Assembly: GCF_026162625.1 (NCBI RefSeq)
Contig: NZ_JAOTBD010000019.1
Coordinates: 1-64,000 of the forward strand
Direction of reading: 5' to 3'
DNA: 64,000 nt
Origin: Paracoccus beibuensis
GTDB taxonomy: Bacteria; Pseudomonadota; Alphaproteobacteria; Rhodobacterales; Rhodobacteraceae
A program made the translations under genes and the position numbers. Position 1 is the first letter of the stretch, and every line of letters starts with the position of its first letter. A model generated the notes under the pieces. That model was not told the DNA's origin, searched no databases, and saw nothing but the letters and a program-made list of their open reading frames with translations. Positions 1-8,697 of this stretch are shown here, piece after piece.

Positions 1-931
1 AACCTGGCCCGGCTGCCACGACTGCTGAGCGCATGAAGACGAAAGGCGGCATCGGCCGCGCACACCGTTTGCCCCGACAGGCCGGAAGCTCAACGCAGCC
101 GGGCCCGTCCCAAGAAAACCGTTCCGCCTCGACGAGTTCTTTGGCAGCCTGGTAGGGCGGCGGCCCGCGCGCAGTTCCTCGGTCCAGGTGTGCCGGGAAA
201 TGAGCGCGACCCCCAGCCCGGCGATGACCGCCTGCTTGATCGTCTCGTTGGTTCCCATGTCGATCGCACGCCAGGGCGCGCCTTCGCCGATCCGATCGAG
301 GAACCGGGTCATCAGGATCCGCGTGAAAGACCCCTCTTCCCGCGACAGGAACGTCTGTTCCAGCAGGTCACCCGGCATGACCGGATCCTGAAGGGCCAGG
401 GGGTGATCGGACGCGGCGATGAAGATATGCGGATGGGGGCCCGATCAGATCGGCCGTGACCGCAGGCTCCTTCGGCGGACGGCCCATGAGCAGGTCCGGT
501 TCATCACCGGCCAGCGTCGCCATGATGGCGTTGCGGTTACCGATGCGGAGCGTCACCTCTATGTCGGGCAGGCTGCAGCGCAGCAGGGCAACCAGCGCCG
601 GCGCGAAATACTTCCCTGTCGACACGACGCCCAGGACGACCGATCCGCTCTGGCCTTGCCGGAGGGCGGCGACTTCCCTTGTGGCGCGCGACAGGGCGGT
701 GGCGATCTGCGCCTCGGCCCGCAGCAGGGCCTGCCCCTCGGGCGCGGCCCGGAACGCGCCGTCGCCGCGAACCACAAGCGCCGAACCCGCCAGATCCTCC
801 ATCGCTTTCAACTGGCCATGGACCGCAGGCGGTGTCAGCCCAAGCCATCCGGCTGCGGTGGTCAGGCTGCCGCTGTCGGCCACGGCACGAAGCGCACGCA
901 ATTGGCGCAGGGTGACCGCGTCGATGCGCAT
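1..931 (-). pseudogene. cbbR: cbbR-like LysR regulator, frameshifted
   Basis: This is a LysR-type regulator read divergently from cbbF, the position held by CbbR, the activator of Calvin-cycle operons. The N-terminal winged helix-turn-helix (LRQLRALRAVADSGSLTTAA) and the start of the co-inducer domain are intact for about 160 codons. The frame then breaks in the G-run at 435-439, where one extra base shifts a GPHPHIF reading into GPPSAYL. A good LysR effector-domain sequence resumes in a second frame (through IKQAVIAGLGVALISRHTW) down to about 180. Near 150-170 the frame appears to shift again, and in that third frame a TGA lies at 90-92, followed by C-terminal-like sequence (ADAAFRLH) to the window edge. 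Several lesions argue for decay rather than one sequencing error, although a homopolymer error at 435-439 is possible. The gene may continue past base 1. Confidence 0.72.
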
Positions 932-1022
932 GTTCAGAAAACTTTAGTCCATCTTTTGTCGATTTGAATTTCGCCTAAGATGCGCCACTGTCAATCTGCG
1001 CCACGACGACAAGGGAGGGCCG
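932..1022. promoter_or_regulatory. Divergent cbbR/cbbF control region
   Basis: This 91-base region is more AT-rich than its surroundings and separates the two divergent genes. It holds an inverted repeat ATCTT (951-955) and AAGAT (977-981), and CTTTAG (942-947) opposite CTAAG (975-979), which fits a LysR-family operator only loosely. A ribosome binding site (AGGGAGGG) lies just before the cbbF start. With cbbR broken, the site may no longer be bound by its own regulator. Confidence 0.3.
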
Positions 1023-1883
1023 ATGACTGTCGCCGGCATCGACACGACCTGGATTCCCGAACGCTTCCGCCCCCTGATGACCGCCGTCGCGCATGCCAGC
1101 GCCCGGTTGTCCGACATGTTGCGCGGCCGCAGTGACAGCCTTTCCACCGCCTGCGCGCGAACACTTTTCGCCGATGCGCTTCAGAGCCCGGGGATCCGCT
1201 GGCTGTATCCAGCCGAGGATCAGGCGCCCGTTGCAGTGGACGGTGACGGCGATCTTGCCATGGCGCTGACGCCTCTGGACGGAGAGGCCGATCAGGACCT
1301 GAACGCGCCTCTTGCCTCGATCTTCGCGATTTTTCCCGCGGCAGGTGACGGGCAGTCAAGCTTCCTGCGCCCCGCGCGTGACATGCTGGCAGCCGGATAC
1401 GTTCTTCATGGGACGCACTGCTGTATGGTCACCAGCTTCGGCTGCGGGGTGCAGCTCTCGATCCTCGATCCCGCCGTGAGCCGCTTTCGGCTGACAAGCC
1501 CGCAGGTGCGGGTTCCCGCACACCCTCAGCACGACTGGCCGCGCACGGCCCTTCGTTCCTCCGCCGGCAGGCGGCAGGCGGGATCGCTGGCCGCCGAAGC
1601 GCATCGCATCCTGCTGCGCGGCGGCAGCTTCCTGTGCATGGATGGCGACGATCTGCCGCGGCAGTTGACGGTCTGCGCGCCATTGGCGTTCCTGGTCGAG
1701 CAAGCAGGCGGCGTGGCGACCGACGGCATCTCGCCGCTTCTTGCGGCGCGCATCGCCGACCTTCAGGCCCGCAGCCCGCTGAACCTGGGAGGTGCCGGCA
1801 GCTTGGGGCATCACCCGCTGCCCGAGCCTGAGGTTCCGGCCCTGTTCCGTCATCGTGGATTGTTCAGGGTCCAGGGCGGATGA
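1023..1883 (+). CDS. cbbF: Divergent fructose-1,6-bisphosphatase-like protein (CbbF position)
   Basis: This 286-residue protein is recognisable as a class I fructose-1,6-bisphosphatase by AAGYVLHG, FRLTSPQVRVP, AHRILLRGG and AFLVEQAGGVATDG, and by its place directly before phosphoribulokinase. It is shorter than the usual 330 or so residues and has lost signature residues. The metal-binding motif normally read as DPLDGSSNID is TPLDGEADQD (residues about 82-91), losing the first Asp. The usual LRLVYE stretch before the P-I/L-AF segment is shortened to QLTVC, removing the metal-ligand Glu. The EE pair upstream is reduced to PAED. Catalysis is therefore doubtful. The reading frame is open, so the protein may be made. 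It overlaps cbbP by four bases (ATGA), as expected in an operon. The start is the ATG 1023 after AGGGAGGG. Confidence 0.7.
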   Translation: MTVAGIDTTWIPERFRPLMTAVAHASARLSDMLRGRSDSLSTACARTLFADALQSPGIRWLYPAEDQAPVAVDGDGDLAMALTPLDGEADQDLNAPLASIFAIFPAAGDGQSSFLRPARDMLAAGYVLHGTHCCMVTSFGCGVQLSILDPAVSRFRLTSPQVRVPAHPQHDWPRTALRSSAGRRQAGSLAAEAHRILLRGGSFLCMDGDDLPRQLTVCAPLAFLVEQAGGVATDGISPLLAARIADLQARSPLNLGGAGSLGHHPLPEPEVPALFRHRGLFRVQGG

Positions 1884-2752
1884 GCCAGAGACACCCCATC
1901 ATCTCGGTCACCGGCAGTTCCGGGGCGGGCACGACGACCGTCAAGTCGACCTTCGACCAGATCTTCCGTCGCGAGGGCATTCGTGCCGTCAGCATCGAGG
2001 GCGACGCCTTCCACCGTTACGACCGCGCTGCCATGAAGGCGGAACTTGCGGCCCGGCTGGCCGCCGGCGATGCAACCTTCAGCCATTTCAGCTATGACGC
2101 CAACGAGCTGGAAAAGCTGCAGGACATCCTGCGCATCTACGGCGAAACGGGCCGGGGCGAGACGCGGCACTATGTCCATGACGACAAGGACGCCGCGCGC
2201 TGGGGCCGGCCGCACGGCACCTTCACCGACTGGGCACCGTTCGAGGAGAACAGCGACCTTCTGTTCTACGAGGGGCTGCACGGCGCGGTCGTCAACGACC
2301 GGGTCAACATCGCCGCGCTGGCCGATCTGAAGGTCGGCGTCGTGCCGGTGGTGAACCTGGAATGGATCCAGAAGATCCACCGCGACAGCGCGCATCGCGG
2401 CTACACGACCGAGGCCGTGACGGACACCATCCTGCGCCGCATGCACGCCTATGTGCACTGCATCTGCCCGCAATTCACCCAGACCGACATCAACTTCCAG
2501 CGGGTGCCGGTGGTCGACACGTCGAACCCCTTCATCGCCCGGTGGATCCCGACGCCGGACGAAAGCCTGGTGGTGATCCGCTTCCGCAACCCGCGCGGCA
2601 TCGACTTTCCTTATCTTACGCAGATGATCGCCGGGTCATGGATGAGCCGCGCGAACTCGATCGTCGTGCCGGGGCCGAAGATGGACCTGGCCATGCAGCT
2701 GATCCTGACGCCGATGATCCTGCGGCTGACGGACCAGTCGCGGCGGGCCTGA
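1880..2752 (+). CDS. cbbP: Phosphoribulokinase
   Basis: Phosphoribulokinase phosphorylates ribulose 5-phosphate to ribulose 1,5-bisphosphate with ATP, the step that feeds RuBisCO. The protein has 290 residues, the normal length of the proteobacterial form. The P-loop [10 protein letters not shown] is at residues 12-21 and a conserved [10 protein letters not shown] follows near residue 42. The middle segment FYEGLHGAV and the C-terminal RGIDFPYL are typical. Unlike its neighbours cbbR and cbbF, it shows no sign of decay. It overlaps cbbF (ATGA) and is followed 70 bases later by rpe, without the cbbT, cbbG and cbbA genes common in this order. Confidence 0.95.
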   Translation: MSQRHPIISVTGSSGAGTTTVKSTFDQIFRREGIRAVSIEGDAFHRYDRAAMKAELAARLAAGDATFSHFSYDANELEKLQDILRIYGETGRGETRHYVHDDKDAARWGRPHGTFTDWAPFEENSDLLFYEGLHGAVVNDRVNIAALADLKVGVVPVVNLEWIQKIHRDSAHRGYTTEAVTDTILRRMHAYVHCICPQFTQTDINFQRVPVVDTSNPFIARWIPTPDESLVVIRFRNPRGIDFPYLTQMIAGSWMSRANSIVVPGPKMDLAMQLILTPMILRLTDQSRRA

Positions 2753-2822
2753 ATGCCAGCACAGGCTTGACGCAGCGCCCGCGAGAGGGCAGGCCGCAGC
2801 GCAGCAGCCCGTGGAGGACATG

Positions 2823-3506
2823 ATGAGCTTCGACCGCAGCCTGAAGATCGCCCCGTCGATCCTTTCGGCCGATTTCGCCAATTTCGGCGCCGAGATCCGC
2901 GCGATCGAGGCCGAGGGTGCCGACTGGGTGCACGTGGACGTCATGGACGGCCATTTCGTGCCGAACCTGACCTTCGGCCCGCCCGCGGTGAAGGCGTTCC
3001 GCCCGCATGTGAAGACCTTCATGGACGTCCACCTGATGATCGCGCCTGTCGATGCCTATATCGAGGCCTATGCCGAGGCCGGGGCCGACATGATCACGGC
3101 CCATGTCGAGGCCGGGCCACATCCCCACCGGACGCTGCAGGCGATTCGCGCGACGGGCCGAAAGGCGGGCATCGCTCTCAACCCAGGCACGCCGGTGGAG
3201 GCGGTCGGCTACCTGCTGGATCTGTGCGACATGGTCCTGGTCATGACGGTGAACCCGGGCTTTGGCGGGCAGAGGTTCATCCACAGCCAGCTGGACAAGA
3301 TCGCCCGCCTGCGCGGGATGATCGGTGACCGGCCGATCCATGTCCAGGTGGATGGCGGCGTCGATCCGACCACCGCTCCGCTGGTCGCGAAGGCGGGGGC
3401 CGACGTGCTGGTGGCGGGATCAGCGGTGTTCAAGGGCGGGTCGGTCGACGCGCCGCAGGTCTATGGCGCCAACATGAGAACGATCCGAGAGGCGGTCGCC
3501 GCCTGA
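2823..3506 (+). CDS. rpe: Ribulose-phosphate 3-epimerase
   Basis: The enzyme interconverts ribulose 5-phosphate and xylulose 5-phosphate in the pentose phosphate and Calvin pathways. It is a TIM barrel of about 227 residues with the family signatures [24 protein letters not shown] (metal-binding His and Asp), [11 protein letters not shown] and VQVDGGV. The second of two adjacent ATGs is taken as the start because GGAGG at 2813-2817 is spaced five bases from it; the ATG at 2820 is the alternative. Downstream of cbbP it would be called cbbE, but as the epimerase is also needed generally, its survival does not prove that the cbb operon works. Confidence 0.95.
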   Translation: MSFDRSLKIAPSILSADFANFGAEIRAIEAEGADWVHVDVMDGHFVPNLTFGPPAVKAFRPHVKTFMDVHLMIAPVDAYIEAYAEAGADMITAHVEAGPHPHRTLQAIRATGRKAGIALNPGTPVEAVGYLLDLCDMVLVMTVNPGFGGQRFIHSQLDKIARLRGMIGDRPIHVQVDGGVDPTTAPLVAKAGADVLVAGSAVFKGGSVDAPQVYGANMRTIREAVAA

Positions 3507-3602
3507 CGCAGCGGCGCAAGGCGGGGCTTCGGCGATGCGGATTGCTGGACGGAGGAGGGTTGCGGTATAAGGGCGGCGATCGACCCCCAGCCATCGCGTG
3601 AC

Positions 3603-4727
3603 ATGCCGCCAGCCCTTGCGCCACGACGACTTCGCCCGCTCAGGATGCTGTTCCTGGCGATGGCGGTCGTGATATCTGCCTGCGCGCCCCGGCCCGGCAA
3701 CGAGGCGCTGGAGGCGGTCCCGGGGACCATAACGGGCGCGCAGGTCACCACCGTCTACGTGGCCACGACCCGCGCACCGCGGGGTGTGGGCAGCACAGCC
3801 TTCGGCAGCGCCTGGTCGCTTGGGACCAGCCACGCCGCCTTCACCGTCTCGATTCCCCCGACGCACCGGCCGGGCCGGGTCGAGTGGCCGAACGGCAAGA
3901 TCGATCCCGTAACCAGCTTCGCGGTCCTGGGCAGCGCCAACCTGACGCCGGACCAGTATGCGGGGACCCTGGCGCGGGACCCCCGTCTTCCGGCGGGCAT
4001 CGGCCTCTATGTGCATGGCTATAACCATACCTTTCCAGAGGCGCTCTATCGCCTCGTGCAGTTGTCGGTCGATGCGGGGACAGGCGGCGTGCCGGTGCTG
4101 TTTTCCTGGCCCTCGGCCGGCAGACCGCTGGGGTATCTTGCAGACCGGGATGCCGCGGCCTTTTCCCGCGACGCGCTGAGCCGCACGCTGATCGACCTTG
4201 TCGCAAAGGCCCGTGGCGGGACAGTCAGCGTCACGGCGCATTCGCTGGGGGCGCTTCTGACGATGGAGAGCCTGCGCCAGCTGCGGCTGGAGGGGCGCGC
4301 CGACGTGCTGGACAGGCTGTCGGTGATCCTGGCCGCGCCGGACATCGACCCCGACCTGTTCCGCGCCCAGATCGCGGTAATCGGGCGGAGGCGGCAGCCG
4401 ATGACGATCCTCGTATCGCCGGACGACCGCGCGCTGCGGCTGGCCGGGCGGCTGGGGGCGCATCGGGGTCGGCTGGGAACGCTGGACGTCCGCGATCCGC
4501 GGGTCCGTGAGGCGGTGGCGGAAGCGGGGATCACGGTCATCGACATCTCGGACCTGCCGCCGCAGGGGCTGGCGCGGCATGACCGCTACGTCGAAATGGC
4601 CGCGATGCACGAGGACCTGGTGGCGGCGCGTTCGACGGCAGGGACACCGCTGGCGCAGATCGGGCATGCCGGGGTCTTCGTGCTGGACAGTTTGCGCGGT
4701 GCGCTGACGGAACCCTTCGCCCCCTGA
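3603..4727 (+). CDS. Alpha/beta-hydrolase lipoprotein, DUF900 family
   Basis: The protein has 374 residues with an N-terminal basic stretch, a hydrophobic segment and a lipobox-like ISAC (Cys27), suggesting a lipid-anchored envelope protein. The hydrolase fold shows LYVHGYNHTF (about 135-144), the nucleophile elbow TAHSLGA with Ser214, a likely acid in SPDDRA, and a C-terminal HDRY that may supply the catalytic His. This matches the DUF900 group, whose substrates are mostly unknown. The ATG at 3603 is chosen because it keeps the positive N-terminus before the hydrophobic core; Met15 is an alternative. It stands as a single gene between rpe and an SDR. Confidence 0.8.
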   Translation: MPPALAPRRLRPLRMLFLAMAVVISACAPRPGNEALEAVPGTITGAQVTTVYVATTRAPRGVGSTAFGSAWSLGTSHAAFTVSIPPTHRPGRVEWPNGKIDPVTSFAVLGSANLTPDQYAGTLARDPRLPAGIGLYVHGYNHTFPEALYRLVQLSVDAGTGGVPVLFSWPSAGRPLGYLADRDAAAFSRDALSRTLIDLVAKARGGTVSVTAHSLGALLTMESLRQLRLEGRADVLDRLSVILAAPDIDPDLFRAQIAVIGRRRQPMTILVSPDDRALRLAGRLGAHRGRLGTLDVRDPRVREAVAEAGITVIDISDLPPQGLARHDRYVEMAAMHEDLVAARSTAGTPLAQIGHAGVFVLDSLRGALTEPFAP

Positions 4728-4896
4728 CTCCTGCCGGATGCGCTTCGGCCGTCGGATCCCGGGGCAGCAGGCGAAGCAGGGGCCATCGAAGCCCCAGCTT
4801 CGCCGCGGTGCTGCGCCCCGCCGCGCCCATCCGCCGCCGCGTTGACAATCCGCGCCGGGCCGCGTTTTCTGCGGGGGAAGCCGACAGGAGGACGCG

Positions 4897-5676
4897 ATGG
4901 ATCTGGGCATCAGGGGCAAACGGGGGCTTGTCTGCGCGGCCTCAAAAGGGCTGGGGCGGGGCTGCGCCGAGGCATTGGCCGAGGCTGGCGTGAACTTGGT
5001 CATCAACAGCCGCTCCGAGGCCGAGATCGCCCGCACCGCCCACGAGATCGCCGAGCGCCATGGCGTCGAGGTCACCCCCGTCGCCGCCGACATCACGACC
5101 GAGGAGGGTCGCGGCCGCGTCCTCGATGCCGTGGGTCATGCCGATATCCTGGTAACCAATGCTGGCGGCCCCCCGCCCGGCGACTGGCGCGACTGGAGCC
5201 GCGAGGACTTCATTCGTGCGGTCGACGCCAACATGCTGTCGGCCATCGCGCTGATGCAGGCGCTGGTGCCCGGGATGATGGACCGGGGCTGGGGCCGGGT
5301 CGTGAACATCACCTCGGCCTCGGTCCGCTCCCCCGTGTCGGTTCTGGGGCTGTCGAACACCGCGCGGACGGGGTTGACGGGGTTTGTTGCCGGCATGTCC
5401 CGTCAGGTCGCGGGCAACGGCGTCTGCGTGAACAACCTGCTGCCGGGCATCCATGCCACGGCCAGGGCGGACAGCCTCGACCAGGGCGTTGCCGGGGCGC
5501 AGGGCATCTCTCTGGATGAGGCGCGGGCGCAGCGGCAGGCGACGATCCCGACGGGCACCTATGGCACACCAGAGGATTTCGGCGCGACCTGCGCGTTTCT
5601 CTGCAGCCAGCAGGCGCGCTTCATCGTCGGACAGAACGTGCTGCTGGACGGCGGCGCGCTGAGCGTCACGATCTGA
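4897..5676 (+). CDS. Atypical short-chain dehydrogenase/reductase (BKR-like)
   Basis: This 259-residue Rossmann protein belongs to the SDR superfamily and resembles 3-oxoacyl-ACP reductases. The nucleotide-binding glycine motif is ASKGLGRG instead of TGxxxGIG, and NAGG is present. Ser in NITSAS is conserved, but the usual YxxxK is replaced by a segment reading LSNTARTG, so the normal catalytic Tyr is absent. This combination marks a known subgroup of beta-ketoacyl reductase-like SDRs with an imperfect catalytic tetrad; its reaction is not known. The start follows CAGGAGG. It lies 170 bases from its upstream neighbour and 67 bases before an ABC ATPase. Confidence 0.82.
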   Translation: MDLGIRGKRGLVCAASKGLGRGCAEALAEAGVNLVINSRSEAEIARTAHEIAERHGVEVTPVAADITTEEGRGRVLDAVGHADILVTNAGGPPPGDWRDWSREDFIRAVDANMLSAIALMQALVPGMMDRGWGRVVNITSASVRSPVSVLGLSNTARTGLTGFVAGMSRQVAGNGVCVNNLLPGIHATARADSLDQGVAGAQGISLDEARAQRQATIPTGTYGTPEDFGATCAFLCSQQARFIVGQNVLLDGGALSVTI

Positions 5677-5743
5677 CGCGTTGCGGGCGCCGCTGCCCCT
5701 TGCTAGGGGCAGCGGGTACCTGACCGAAAGGCCTGGCCCCAAC

Positions 5744-6820
5744 GTGACGACGCCTCTGCGACTGGAAGTGGACAGCCTGACGCGCGCCTTCGACGGCGCG
5801 CCCGTCGTCGACAACGTCGGCTTCCGGATCGAGGCGGGCCAGGTTGCTTGCCTTCTTGGCCCCTCGGGCTGCGGCAAGTCGACGACGCTGCGCATCATCG
5901 CCGGTGTCGACATGCAGGACAGCGGCCGCATCCTGGTCGACGGGCAGCTGATCTGCGACACCCGAACCCGCGTGCCGCCCGAAAAGCGCGCCATCGGGCT
6001 GATGTTCCAGGATTTCGCGCTGTTCCCGCACCTCCCCGTCAGCGAGAACGTGGCCTTCGGCCTGCCCGGCGGCTTCAAGGCGAACAGCGAACGCGTGGGC
6101 GAGCTGCTGGACCGCGTTCGCATGACGGCCCACATCGACAGCTATCCGCACGAGCTGTCGGGGGGCGAGCAGCAGCGCGTGGCCCTGGCGCGGGCTTTGG
6201 CGCCGCGTCCGCGCGTCCTGCTGATGGACGAACCGTTCAGCGGGCTGGACGAACGGCTGCGCGACGGCATCAGGGACGAGACCCTGGCGCTTCTGAAGGA
6301 AGAAGGCGCTGCCGTCCTGCTGGTCACGCACGAGCCGCACGAAGCGATGCGCATGGCCGACCAGATCCTGCTGATGCGCGACGGCCGCATCGTGCAGCAG
6401 GGGGCGCCCTACAATCTCTACAATGCGCCGGTGGACCGGCAGGCGGCGGCCTTCTTCAGCGACATCAACGTGTTGACGGGGCGGGTGCAGGGGGCGTTGA
6501 CCGAAACGCCGTTCGGCGAGTTCCTGACGCCAGGCCTGCCGGACGGAGCCCCCGTCGAGATCGTGATCCGCCCGCAGCACCTGAAGATCGACTTCGACCG
6601 GGCGGGGCAAGGCCCCTCGCCCACGTCCGAAAACGGCACCGCCGCACGGGCGACGGTCAGGCGCGCGCGTTACCTGGGCCGAGAATCACTGGTCGAGTTC
6701 ATTACCGACAGCGGGGGCATCGCGCTGAACGCGACGGTGCCGGGCGTGTTCCTGCCGCCCACTGGAACAGCCATGTGGCTGATGCTGCGCCGCGACCGGG
6801 TCTTCGTCTTTCCCGGCTGA
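5744..6820 (+). CDS. Fe3+/spermidine-type ABC transporter ATP-binding protein
   Basis: This is an ABC ATPase of about 358 residues with Walker A GPSGCGKST, Q-loop QDFALFPH, signature LSGGEQQRVALARAL, Walker B VLLMDEPFSGLD and H-loop THEPHEA, followed by a C-terminal TOBE-like region (VEIVIRPQHLKI). The order and the FALFPHLPV region resemble FbpC-type ferric-ion importers. No permease or binding protein lies beside it, so the substrate cannot be inferred. The GTG at 5744 is taken as start because the conserved domain begins immediately after it; in-frame codons upstream to 5681 would add an unlikely leader. Confidence 0.85.
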   Translation: MTTPLRLEVDSLTRAFDGAPVVDNVGFRIEAGQVACLLGPSGCGKSTTLRIIAGVDMQDSGRILVDGQLICDTRTRVPPEKRAIGLMFQDFALFPHLPVSENVAFGLPGGFKANSERVGELLDRVRMTAHIDSYPHELSGGEQQRVALARALAPRPRVLLMDEPFSGLDERLRDGIRDETLALLKEEGAAVLLVTHEPHEAMRMADQILLMRDGRIVQQGAPYNLYNAPVDRQAAAFFSDINVLTGRVQGALTETPFGEFLTPGLPDGAPVEIVIRPQHLKIDFDRAGQGPSPTSENGTAARATVRRARYLGRESLVEFITDSGGIALNATVPGVFLPPTGTAMWLMLRRDRVFVFPG

Positions 6821-6922
6821 GAGGCAAGGAATCGGCTGCGCGGCCTCGGCCGAAGATCGCAGCACGGGCGCCGTCGGATGTCCCGCATCCCCCTGACCAA
6901 AAATCCGTCTGCGACAAAAGTC

Positions 6923-6951
6923 TTGCCTTGAAGTTGACCTGCGGCTAGCAC
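6923..6951 (+). promoter_or_regulatory. Putative gcv operon promoter
   Basis: TTGCCT (6923-6928) and TAGCAC (6946-6951) are separated by exactly 17 bases, a reasonable sigma-70-type promoter. Transcription would begin about 10 bases before the riboswitch, which supports the assignment. Confidence 0.5.
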
Positions 6952-6962
6952 CTAGGAAGGAA

Positions 6963-7137
6963 TTCGGGAGACGCCGGCGCGAGCCGGGGCCGAAGGAGAA
7001 GCCGCCCCGGCAAGCTCTCAGGCAAAAGGACCGCTTTCCCTACAGACTCTGGAGAGTGGCGCCCCGCGCCCGCCGAAGGGATAACGATCTCAGGCGCCTA
7101 TGGCCGTTCAACGGCAGGGCAAGGACAGAGGGGGCAT
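6963..7137 (+). ncRNA. Tandem glycine riboswitch
   Basis: Two consecutive glycine aptamers precede the glycine cleavage genes. Aptamer 1 has CGGGAG (6965), the core GCCGAAGGAG (6989-6998) and CTCTCAGGCAAAAGGAC (7015-7031). A linker containing CTCTGGAGAG (7047-7056) leads to aptamer 2 with GCCGAAGGG (7072-7080), ATCTCAGGC (7087-7095) and GGACAGAGGGG (7123-7133). These are the conserved blocks of the class in the right order. A short hairpin (ACGGGA/TTCCCGT, about 7143-7157) lies between the second aptamer and gcvT and may be part of the expression platform. The remaining bases 6821-6922 after the ABC ATPase hold no gene. The switch is expected to turn gcv on when glycine is plentiful. Confidence 0.93.
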
Positions 7138-7198
7138 CGTCGCACGGGATTTTCCCGTTCAACCGATGCCGGTTTCCGGCTGAAATTCAGGGGGCCAC

Positions 7199-8320
7199 AT
7201 GGCCGAAACGACCCGCCGGACAGGTCTCTACGATCTTCATGTCGAACTTGGCGCCCGGATGGTGCCCTTCGCCGGATGGCAGATGCCCGTCCAGTACCCG
7301 GTGGGTGTCATGGCCGAACACCTGCACACGCGCGGCAAAGCGGGCCTGTTCGACGTCAGCCACATGGGGCAGGTCCTGGTGGTGCCTGGTGATGGCGGAA
7401 TGCCAGCCGCCGCCGCGGCGCTGGAGACGCTGATCCCCGCGGATGTCACGGGCCTGGCCCCGGGACGCCAGCGCTATGGCCTGTTCACGAACGATGCCGG
7501 CGGCATTCTGGACGATCTGATGTTCGCCAACCGTGGCGATCACTTCCTGCTGGTGGTGAACGCGGCTTGCGCGGAACAGGACATTGCGCATCTGCGGACG
7601 CTGCCGGGGGTGCGCGTGACGCCGGTGATCGACCGAGGGCTGCTGGCGCTGCAGGGGCCGCAGGCAGAGGTTGCGCTGGCACGGCTGGTGCCGGGCGTCA
7701 CCGCGATGCGCTTCATGGACAGCCAGGTGCATGACTGGGACGGGGTCGAGCTGTGGGTATCGCGGTCGGGCTATACCGGCGAGGACGGGTTCGAGATCTC
7801 GGTCCCGGAGGCGCGGCTGGAGGCGTTCGCGCGGGCGCTTCTGGATCAGCCAGAGGTGGCGCCGATCGGTTTGGGCGCGCGCGACAGCCTTCGGCTGGAG
7901 GCGGGGATGCCGCTCTATGGTCACGACATGGATGTCGGGGTGACCCCTGCCGCGGCCGGTCTGGGTTGGTCGATCCCGAAGGTGCGCCGCGCCGACGGCG
8001 CGCGCGCCGGCGGCTTTCCCGGTGCCGACGTAATCCTGCCCGAGCTGGGATCCCCCGCCACGACGCGCCGCGGCCTGCGGCCCGAGGGTCGCGCCCCCAT
8101 CCGCGAGGGCGTGCCGATCTTTGCGGGTCCCGAGGGCGGCGCGGCGATCGGCACCGTAAGCTCGGGCGGGTTCGGGCCGTCGGTCGGCGCTCCGGTCGCG
8201 ATGGTACGGCTTCCCGCCGACATCGCCGATGGCGCGACCGTCTTTGCGGAACTGCGCGGCAAGCGCCTTCCGGCAACCGTCTGCACCCTGCCCTTCATTT
8301 CCCCTACCTTCAAGCGCTGA
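7199..8320 (+). CDS. gcvT: Glycine cleavage system T protein (aminomethyltransferase)
   Basis: GcvT transfers the methylene group from aminomethylated H protein to tetrahydrofolate and releases ammonia. The 373-residue protein carries GARMVPFAGWQMPVQY near the N-terminus, FDVSHMGQ, GLLALQGPQA, SRSGYTGEDGFEI and the folate-site region GLGARDSLRLEAGMPLYGHDM. The length is normal. It is the first gene of the riboswitch-controlled operon; CAGGGGGCC just before the ATG is its ribosome binding site and could be occluded by the riboswitch platform. Confidence 0.97.
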   Translation: MAETTRRTGLYDLHVELGARMVPFAGWQMPVQYPVGVMAEHLHTRGKAGLFDVSHMGQVLVVPGDGGMPAAAAALETLIPADVTGLAPGRQRYGLFTNDAGGILDDLMFANRGDHFLLVVNAACAEQDIAHLRTLPGVRVTPVIDRGLLALQGPQAEVALARLVPGVTAMRFMDSQVHDWDGVELWVSRSGYTGEDGFEISVPEARLEAFARALLDQPEVAPIGLGARDSLRLEAGMPLYGHDMDVGVTPAAAGLGWSIPKVRRADGARAGGFPGADVILPELGSPATTRRGLRPEGRAPIREGVPIFAGPEGGAAIGTVSSGGFGPSVGAPVAMVRLPADIADGATVFAELRGKRLPATVCTLPFISPTFKR

Positions 8321-8330
8321 GGAGCGTCCC

Positions 8331-8690
8331 ATGCTGAAATACACCGAGGATCACGAATGGCTGCGGGCCGAGGGCGACGAGATCGTCGTGGGCATCACGA
8401 AGCACGCCAGCGAACAGTTGGGCGACGTGGTGTTCATCGAGCTGCCCGAGGACGGTCGCGAGGTCGAGGCAGGAGAGGAAGTCGTCGTGATCGAGAGCGT
8501 CAAGGCCGCATCGGACATCACCGCTCCGGTTGCGGGGACGATCACCGCCGTCAATGCGGCACTGGCCGACGCCCCCGGCGACGTCAACGGCGATCCCATG
8601 GCAGCCTGGTTCTTTCGGCTGAAGCCCTCGGACGCGGGCGCCATGGACGGGTTCATGGACGAGGAAGCCTACAAGGCGCTGGTCGGGTGA
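8331..8690 (+). CDS. gcvH: Glycine cleavage system H protein
   Basis: GcvH is the lipoyl carrier shuttling between the P, T and L proteins. From the ATG at 8331 (after GAGGAG) the protein has 119 residues, the usual size. It begins LKYTEDHEWL, and the lipoylation site is Lys58 in IESVKAAS. It ends MDEEAYKALVG. Ten bases separate it from gcvT. Confidence 0.97.
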   Translation: MLKYTEDHEWLRAEGDEIVVGITKHASEQLGDVVFIELPEDGREVEAGEEVVVIESVKAASDITAPVAGTITAVNAALADAPGDVNGDPMAAWFFRLKPSDAGAMDGFMDEEAYKALVG

Positions 8691-8697
8691 CGCGCTG

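Noticed and set aside
435..439. cbbR break as a pure sequencing error in the G-run
   Set aside because: One indel here could be an error, but the additional shift near 150-170 and the TGA at 90-92 would not be repaired by correcting it.
1833..1847. Second GTTC-N7-GTTC LexA-type match
   Set aside because: It lies inside the cbbF coding sequence, not before a start. It is about what chance predicts and is a reminder that the box at 61985 needs testing.
5744..6820. Complete iron ABC importer
   Set aside because: Only the ATPase is present; no permease or binding protein adjoins it, so no substrate is assigned.
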